The notes beneath the pieces are model-generated. The model worked only from the letters and a program-made list of their open reading frames with translations, did not search any database and was not told the DNA's origin. Source: Bacteroidota bacterium (GTDB taxonomy: Bacteria; Bacteroidota; Rhodothermia; Rhodothermales; UBA10348). From it: 9,746 nucleotides of DNA. Position numbers and translations under genes: made by a program. Shown piece by piece: positions 5,392-9,746 of the stretch. Position 1 is the stretch's first letter. Each line of letters opens with the position of its first letter. The stretch covers positions 1 through 9,746 of the forward strand of contig JAAZVD010000035.1 in NCBI GenBank assembly GCA_018623785.1. The letters are read 5' to 3'.

Positions 5392-6759
5392 GTGTCCGGC
5401 AAGGAAGTCCAGCAACGGTTGGAGATGGCGGTGCAACGCCGTTTCAGGGATGCTGAGCCGGATGAGGAGCGCTTGGTCCGTATTGAGATCCCAGTGGCCG
5501 AAATGGATGTTTTCCGTTGGTTGGCCGCTCAGAAAGGGACCGGAAAAATGTATTGGCGGGGACGTCATGCCGATGAGCGTATTGCTACGAGCGGGGTAGC
5601 CCGCATCGTTTCAGGCGATTCCTATCCTGCTTTTGGGGATATCGGGCAGGAGGTGGAAACATTCTTGGCGCGGCCCGGGGCCGATGTGCGACTCTTCGGT
5701 GGTTTTCGCTTCGATCTGGAACGTATTCCGACGCAGCATTGGTTCGGGTTTCCGGCATGGCAGTTTGCCTTGCCGCGCTTCGAGCTGCACCAGCGCAACG
5801 GGAAGTCCAAGTTCTGCTGCAATCTCGTCCTGCCCGAAGATCTTGCCCTGCAGGACATCATCTTTGAGGATATCGAAGCGCTGGACTTCGAGGATAATGT
5901 GTTTTGGAAGGCCATGTCTGTTCCGCACGCACGAACAGATCATCCCGGCTTTGAGGGATGGAAGCGTCAGGTGAATTGGGCCCTTGATGCCTTCGACCGG
6001 GACGTACTCCAGAAGGTGGTCTTGGCTCGTCGCGTGGATTTCACTTTCTCCAAGTCACCGGAAGCAGTAGCGCTCCTACGTGTCCTGCAAGATGCCACGC
6101 CCAGTTGCTTTCATTTCCTGTTTGATGCGGGCGATGGGGTTTTTCTGGGAGCTACCCCGGAGCGCCTGTTTTTCCGGCGCGGTCGGGAAGTGTTTTCTGA
6201 AGCGGTGGCAGGCACCCGTCCTCGAGGTGCCACCTCTGACTCTGACGAGGCGTATCGGACCAGTCTTCTGGCCAGTGAAAAAGATCAGCGCGAGCATGCA
6301 TACGTGCTGGATGCCATCCGTAAGACGCTCCAGTCGTTTTGTGATGATGTAAATGTGGACGAGGTGGCTTCTGAAATGAAGCTGGCCGCGGGTCGGCATT
6401 TGGTATCCCGCGTCTCCGGCACTCTCGAACCAGGGGTTACCGATTTTGACTTGCTGGAGCAGCTGCACCCCACCCCGGCTGTGGGTGGCGTACCAGGACC
6501 CGTTGCACGGGAGGTCATTTCCACCCTGGAAGGATTCGATCGAGGATGGTATGCGGGTCCCATTGGCTGGGTAGGGCGGGACTCGGCCGAGTTTGCTGTC
6601 GCCCTGCGGTGTGGCGTCCTTCGGGGTGATACGTTGTCACTGTTCTCGGGAGCTGGCCTGGTGGAGGGTTCCGACCCCGGAGACGAGTGGCTAGAGATCG
6701 AACAGAAAATCACTGATTTTACCCGCATTCTGGGGCTTGCAGTCCATGACCGCACATAA
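5392..6759 (+). CDS. menF: Isochorismate synthase (menaquinone-type)
   Basis: A 455-residue chorismate-utilising enzyme converting chorismate to isochorismate, the entry step of menaquinone synthesis. The C-terminal chorismate-binding domain is complete. It has QKVVLARR at 207-214, with Lys208 as the likely general base, and FLGATPERLF at 251-260, with Glu257 as the probable acid. EAVAGTRPRG at 270-279, SEKDQREHAYVLDAI at 295-309, HPTPAVGG at 359-366, GWYAGPIGW at 385-393 and GLVEGSDPGDEWLEIEQK at 422-439 follow, the last carrying Mg-binding acidic residues. The N-terminal ~180 residues are variable, as usual in MenF. The GTG at 5392 is used because no ATG lies in frame between the upstream stop and here, and an internal Met (residue 12) would be a weaker choice. 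The 3' end overlaps menD by 14 bases. Men context argues against an EntC/siderophore or anthranilate role. Confidence 0.94.
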   Translation: MSGKEVQQRLEMAVQRRFRDAEPDEERLVRIEIPVAEMDVFRWLAAQKGTGKMYWRGRHADERIATSGVARIVSGDSYPAFGDIGQEVETFLARPGADVRLFGGFRFDLERIPTQHWFGFPAWQFALPRFELHQRNGKSKFCCNLVLPEDLALQDIIFEDIEALDFEDNVFWKAMSVPHARTDHPGFEGWKRQVNWALDAFDRDVLQKVVLARRVDFTFSKSPEAVALLRVLQDATPSCFHFLFDAGDGVFLGATPERLFFRRGREVFSEAVAGTRPRGATSDSDEAYRTSLLASEKDQREHAYVLDAIRKTLQSFCDDVNVDEVASEMKLAAGRHLVSRVSGTLEPGVTDFDLLEQLHPTPAVGGVPGPVAREVISTLEGFDRGWYAGPIGWVGRDSAEFAVALRCGVLRGDTLSLFSGAGLVEGSDPGDEWLEIEQKITDFTRILGLAVHDRT

Positions 6760-8515
6760 CAATCTGCGATGGGCATCCCTGCTCGTCGAGGAGTGCGTTC
6801 GGCAGGGTGTCACCGTCTTCTATGCCGCGCCCGGTTCTCGGTCGACACCGCTCGTCATGGCTGTTGCGCGACATCCGAAGGCACATCTTTTCATGCATGT
6901 CGACGAGCGGGCCACCGCGTTCATGGCACTGGGCTATGGGCGGGCGACCGATCGACCGGCCGCATGGATTACCACATCCGGGACGGCGCTGGCCCATGGC
7001 TTCCCGGCTGTCATTGAAGCTTCCCAGGAGGCTGTTCCGATGCTGCTCCTGACGGCCGATCGCCCACCGGAATTGCGGGACACCGATGCCAACCAGACTA
7101 TTCGACAGGACCACTTATTTGGGGCCTACGTCCGGTGGTTCGTCGATATTCCCACCCCTTCAGACGAGATCAAACCTACCTGGCTGCTTTCGACAATCGA
7201 TGAGGCCATTCATCGTGCCCGATCAGGCCCGGTGCATTTGAATTGCATGTACCGAAAGCCGCTCGTGCCCGAACCATCGGATACGCCGCCCGGGCATGAT
7301 GTATGGAATGACTCCGCCTTTGCAAGCGATGACCCAGCGTGGCAGCGATGGGTCCATGGTTCAGCCCCCTACACCCGAATGCTTGCGTCAGACTCATGCA
7401 ACCAGGCCGTCCTCGAAGAACTCCGTACCCGCCTGCAAGCCGCATCGCGCCCCTTTGTTGTGTTTGGGCGCCTGAGGGGAGATGTTCGGGAATTGCAGGC
7501 GGCTGCCCGAGCGTTCATGGACCGCTATCCTGTGGTTGGAGCGGCTGATATCGGCTCTCAGCTACGATTGGGCGGTGTCGATGCCCTCCTCTTGCCATCC
7601 ATGGATGCCCTACTTTATGGGAATGCACTGGATGGTCTCGAACCGGACCTCATCCTCCAATTCGGGGCGACACCCGTCAGCCGTCGGTTGCAGGAATGGG
7701 CACCCGGGGCGGAGCGCATCGTGATCGACCATCGGCCCCGTCGCATCGATCCAGAGCATCGGGGCGGATGGCGTCTCGATGGGGACGCTATCGCTGTGCT
7801 CAAGGGTATGACAGCCCGGTCAGACGTTCGTGATAGTCATGACGCCTCCCCGTGGCAGCAGGCATGGCTTCCCGTCCACCAAGCGGTGCAATCGTGGTTG
7901 GCAGACGATTTGGGAGAGGCCCTCACGGAGCAACGGGCCGCCCACGAGCTGACGCTTCGACTTCGTGCAACCGATGCCTTCGTCGTGGCTTCCTCCAATC
8001 CGGTGCGGCATGCCGACCAGTTTGCAGGGGTCGATGGCGACCTCGTCCCGGTCAGTGCGAACCGGGGCGCCAGTGGTATTGATGGCACGCTGGCGACAGC
8101 GGCTGGATTTGCCGATGGCAGCAACCGTCGCCCTGTCATTCTCGTTGGGGATCTGGCTCTGCAGCACGACATGACGTCCCTCGCGTTGTGCGCACAGCGA
8201 AAAGCGGTGGTAGTGGTCATCAACAACGACGGTGGGGGCATTTTCTCCTATTTGCCCGTCCGCGAACACACGGAGCTGTTTGAGACCTGGTTCGGGACAC
8301 CCCATGGTCAGGATTTCGCATCTGCGGCCCGTCAGTTCTCCATGGGCTATCATCAACCGGAAACCCTCGAGGCATTCCGATCCGTGCTGGACGCAGCCTT
8401 GGCTGGCGACGAGGCCATCGTGATCGAGGTCTGTACCGATCGTTCAGCCAATCTGATGGAACAGCGCCGCCTGCTGCAGGCGCTTTCCGGGCGGGTGCAC
8501 GTAGCGCGCTCCTGA
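6746..8515 (+). CDS. menD: SEPHCHC synthase, ThDP-dependent
   Basis: A 589-residue enzyme joining isochorismate and 2-oxoglutarate, with loss of CO2, to form 2-succinyl-5-enolpyruvyl-6-hydroxy-3-cyclohexene-1-carboxylate (SEPHCHC). The N-terminal pyrimidine-binding domain shows YAAPGSRSTPL at 26-36, HVDERATAF at 51-59 with the cofactor-activating Glu54, TTSGTA at 76-81, and LTADRPPELR at 102-111. The diphosphate-binding domain shows SANRGASGIDGT at about 440-451, GDLALQHD from 468, and NNDGGGIFSYLP from 493, forming the ThDP/Mg site. The conserved GANQTI near residue 114 reads DANQTI. ATG at 6746 was chosen inside the end of menF; a TTG at 6737 would add three residues. A 19-base gap separates it from the next small gene. 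Length is slightly above the typical 550-580. Confidence 0.96.
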   Translation: MTAHNNLRWASLLVEECVRQGVTVFYAAPGSRSTPLVMAVARHPKAHLFMHVDERATAFMALGYGRATDRPAAWITTSGTALAHGFPAVIEASQEAVPMLLLTADRPPELRDTDANQTIRQDHLFGAYVRWFVDIPTPSDEIKPTWLLSTIDEAIHRARSGPVHLNCMYRKPLVPEPSDTPPGHDVWNDSAFASDDPAWQRWVHGSAPYTRMLASDSCNQAVLEELRTRLQAASRPFVVFGRLRGDVRELQAAARAFMDRYPVVGAADIGSQLRLGGVDALLLPSMDALLYGNALDGLEPDLILQFGATPVSRRLQEWAPGAERIVIDHRPRRIDPEHRGGWRLDGDAIAVLKGMTARSDVRDSHDASPWQQAWLPVHQAVQSWLADDLGEALTEQRAAHELTLRLRATDAFVVASSNPVRHADQFAGVDGDLVPVSANRGASGIDGTLATAAGFADGSNRRPVILVGDLALQHDMTSLALCAQRKAVVVVINNDGGGIFSYLPVREHTELFETWFGTPHGQDFASAARQFSMGYHQPETLEAFRSVLDAALAGDEAIVIEVCTDRSANLMEQRRLLQALSGRVHVARS

Positions 8516-8534
8516 TCAACCCACCGGCATCATT

Positions 8535-8894
8535 ATGAAAGTGCGCTTGTCCGATGCCATGGTCCGTTTCCGCCTGGAGAGGGAGGAGGTCGAAAACCTC
8601 TCACATGGCGAGCCTGTATGCCTGTCCTTACCCCTGGAGCCAACGTCGCTGACAATTCGGCTCGAGCCGATTGCCGGGGCGCGGGCTAGGGCTGATTCCC
8701 GGGATGGACTGCGCATCGGGATCCCCTCCGGGTGGTTGCCAGGTTGGTTCGATTCTGATACCGTAGGATTTGATTTTGAGGTGGAATCCAGTTTGCCCAA
8801 TTCCGAGGCGTCCATGTTGCGGATTGTGGTCGAGAAGGACTTTCCCTGTGCACACGATGGAGAGGGTCCTCCCAAACCGGTTCGGATGTCATGA
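8535..8894 (+). CDS. Small conserved protein, DUF7009-like, within the men operon
   Basis: A 119-residue soluble protein without signal peptide or membrane helix. It starts MKVRLSDAMVRFRLEREEVE and continues LSHGEPV, a beta-rich middle with TSLTIRLEP (37-45), GLRIGIPSGW (58-67), and ends MLRIVVEKDFPC (93-104) with a Pro-rich tail. The MK.R...NS.R.RL...EV opening and the closing VEKDF.C segment match my memory of a small Bacteroidota family of unknown function (DUF7009-like); this needs a profile search. No catalytic motif is obvious. It follows menD by 19 bases, and its stop overlaps the menH start (ATGA), so it is translationally coupled to menH. A supporting role for the menaquinone enzymes is only guilt by association. 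Confidence 0.8.
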   Translation: MKVRLSDAMVRFRLEREEVENLSHGEPVCLSLPLEPTSLTIRLEPIAGARARADSRDGLRIGIPSGWLPGWFDSDTVGFDFEVESSLPNSEASMLRIVVEKDFPCAHDGEGPPKPVRMS

Positions 8895-9634
8895 GCCGCG
8901 TACCACTCGTAGCTCTGCACGGATTCATGGGGACTCCGGACACGTTCCGGATGGTGTCCGTGGCATCAGATCACCCCGTGTTGGCACTGCCGCTTCCCGA
9001 ACCGGATCCTGCCCCTGCCCTGAAGACCCGCCTCTCCGCGTCCCACGACCAGGTGGCGCGCAGGCTGCTCCAGACCCTTGATGCGCAGGGGGTGTCGCGC
9101 TTCCATCTACTCGGGTATTCCCTTGGGGGAAGGATTGCCCTTCATATGGCCCGCCTGGCTCCCGATCGGATCGATTCGTTGATTCTTGAGTCGACCAATC
9201 CAGGTCTGGAGCGCTTGGACGATCGCGAAGCGCGCTGTCACCGTGATGCAGCCTGGGCCCATCGAATCCGCCGGGAGTGGCCCGATGTGCTGCACGCTTG
9301 GTACGAACAGCCTGTATTCGCGTCTCTGTCCCCGCAATTGAAACTCGCGTTGATTGCAGAAAAAAAAAGGCAAGACCACGAACGAATGGCCCGGATGCTG
9401 GAGCGCCTCAGCCTGGGACGCCAGCATGCATTCTGGGTAGATCTTTCTCGGGCCGTATTCCCGATTCTGTTTGTTTCGGGTGAAATGGACGATCGGTATC
9501 GAGCGATCGGGGAACGGCTCGCAGCGCAGCCCGGTCCAACCCGCCACAGGAGCGTGCCCGGTGCTGGACATGTCGTTCACCGGGAGCAGCCCGAAGCGTA
9601 TCTTGCAGTCCTTCGGTCTTTTCTCAATCCGTAA
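8891..9634 (+). CDS. menH: SHCHC synthase, alpha/beta hydrolase (MenH-like)
   Basis: A 247-residue alpha/beta-hydrolase-fold enzyme expected to remove pyruvate from SEPHCHC to form 2-succinyl-6-hydroxy-2,4-cyclohexadiene-1-carboxylate. Features are the oxyanion-hole region VALHGFMGTP at 7-16, the nucleophile elbow LLGYSLGGRIAL at 73-84 with Ser77, and ILESTNPGL at 98-106. A lid segment follows with WYEQPVFASL (137-146) and RMARMLERLSLGRQHAFW (165-182). SGEMDDRY (196-203) carries the likely Asp200, and PGAGHVVHREQPEAYL (223-238) carries His227. The triad Ser-Asp-His is therefore intact, and the lid motifs are characteristic of MenH rather than a generic hydrolase. Its start overlaps the preceding stop (ATGA). 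Codons for Glu-Lys-Lys-Arg near residues 157-160 contain a run of nine A (9360-9368), unusual in this GC-rich gene. Confidence 0.9.
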   Translation: MSRVPLVALHGFMGTPDTFRMVSVASDHPVLALPLPEPDPAPALKTRLSASHDQVARRLLQTLDAQGVSRFHLLGYSLGGRIALHMARLAPDRIDSLILESTNPGLERLDDREARCHRDAAWAHRIRREWPDVLHAWYEQPVFASLSPQLKLALIAEKKRQDHERMARMLERLSLGRQHAFWVDLSRAVFPILFVSGEMDDRYRAIGERLAAQPGPTRHRSVPGAGHVVHREQPEAYLAVLRSFLNP

Positions 9635-9669
9635 TCAGTTCTTAGCCTGGAATCATCTCCCCAGAGGTA

Positions 9670-9746
9670 ATGGAAGCAATCAAACCAGCTGCCGATTGGC
9701 AGAAAGCAGGCGACTTCACCGACATCCGCTACGAGAAGGCCGAGGG
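9670..9746 (+). CDS. menB: 1,4-dihydroxy-2-naphthoyl-CoA synthase, N-terminal fragment
   Basis: Only the first 25 codons are in the window. They read MEAIKPAADWQKAGDFTDIR and then YEKAEG, matching the start of MenB, where a W.KA..F.DI.YEKAEG.A pattern precedes the crotonase-fold core. The enzyme closes the second ring of the naphthoate nucleus from o-succinylbenzoyl-CoA. The position 35 bases after menH in a men operon supports the call. AGAGG at 9663-9667 lies only two bases from the ATG, too close for an ideal ribosome site. No earlier in-frame ATG follows the stop at 9643-9645. The catalytic core is beyond the window. Confidence 0.82.
   Translation, partial: MEAIKPAADWQKAGDFTDIRYEKAE

Noticed and set aside
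6204..6234. Inverted repeat GGTGGCA/TGCCACC within menF
   Set aside because: It falls on the strongly conserved EAVAGTRPRG motif, so the pairing is explained by protein constraint and GC-rich codons.
6737..6745. TTG start for menD three codons upstream of the ATG
   Set aside because: The ATG at 6746 gives the expected MenD N-terminus; TTG is rarer and adds only three residues without better upstream signals.
7820..8356. Long minus-strand open frame (178 codons) opposite menD
   Set aside because: It lies entirely opposite a well-conserved MenD region and its translation shows no recognisable motif; GC-rich coding DNA commonly leaves such open antisense frames.
9107..9580. Minus-strand open frame opposite menH
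   Set aside because: It is a shadow of the intact MenH frame, which carries the complete catalytic triad.

Overview
The window looks like chromosomal DNA from a Bacteroidota/Rhodothermota-type bacterium, perhaps a Rhodothermales-like lineage. The grounds are moderately high GC judged by eye, start codons that mostly lack a Shine-Dalgarno sequence, a tri-repeat YbbR protein of the Bacteroidota style, a small protein resembling a Bacteroidota-enriched family (DUF7009-like, from memory), and menaquinone genes in one collinear block. The taxonomic call is inference. No tRNA, rRNA, CRISPR array or insertion sequence is visible, and no gene-free gap exceeds about 180 bases.

Left part (1-2656), surface-sugar genes: the 3' end of a UDP-GlcNAc 2-epimerase-family gene whose C-terminal motifs resemble the WbpI-type subgroup, translationally coupled to a GT4-type glycosyltransferase. 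A second, complete UDP-GlcNAc 2-epimerase (wecB type) lies convergent on the minus strand. An 18-bp perfect inverted repeat sits at the end of the first epimerase. An in-frame partial duplicate of the wecB tail lies just beyond the wecB stop.

Middle (2657-5344): after a divergent promoter region come two adjacent hexameric BMC shell-protein genes. One is a plain PduA/CcmK-like shell protein. The other has a changed pore loop and a C-terminal extension resembling a Rho_N/SAP-type nucleic-acid-binding fold. No pentamer gene and no encapsulated-enzyme gene lies next to them, so this looks like an orphan or satellite microcompartment locus. It is followed on the same strand by a YbbR-repeat membrane-anchored protein and an unrecognised four-helix membrane protein that overlaps it.

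Right part (5392-9746): a menaquinone operon, menF-menD-x-menH-menB, where menB is cut by the window edge. These enzymes carry chorismate to isochorismate (MenF), to SEPHCHC (MenD), to SHCHC (MenH), and later close the naphthoate ring (MenB). Gene x is a small protein inserted between menD and menH and translationally coupled to menH. Close spacing from 2832 to the end suggests the BMC, YbbR and men genes could share transcription, but only one reasonable promoter, upstream of the BMC genes, is visible.
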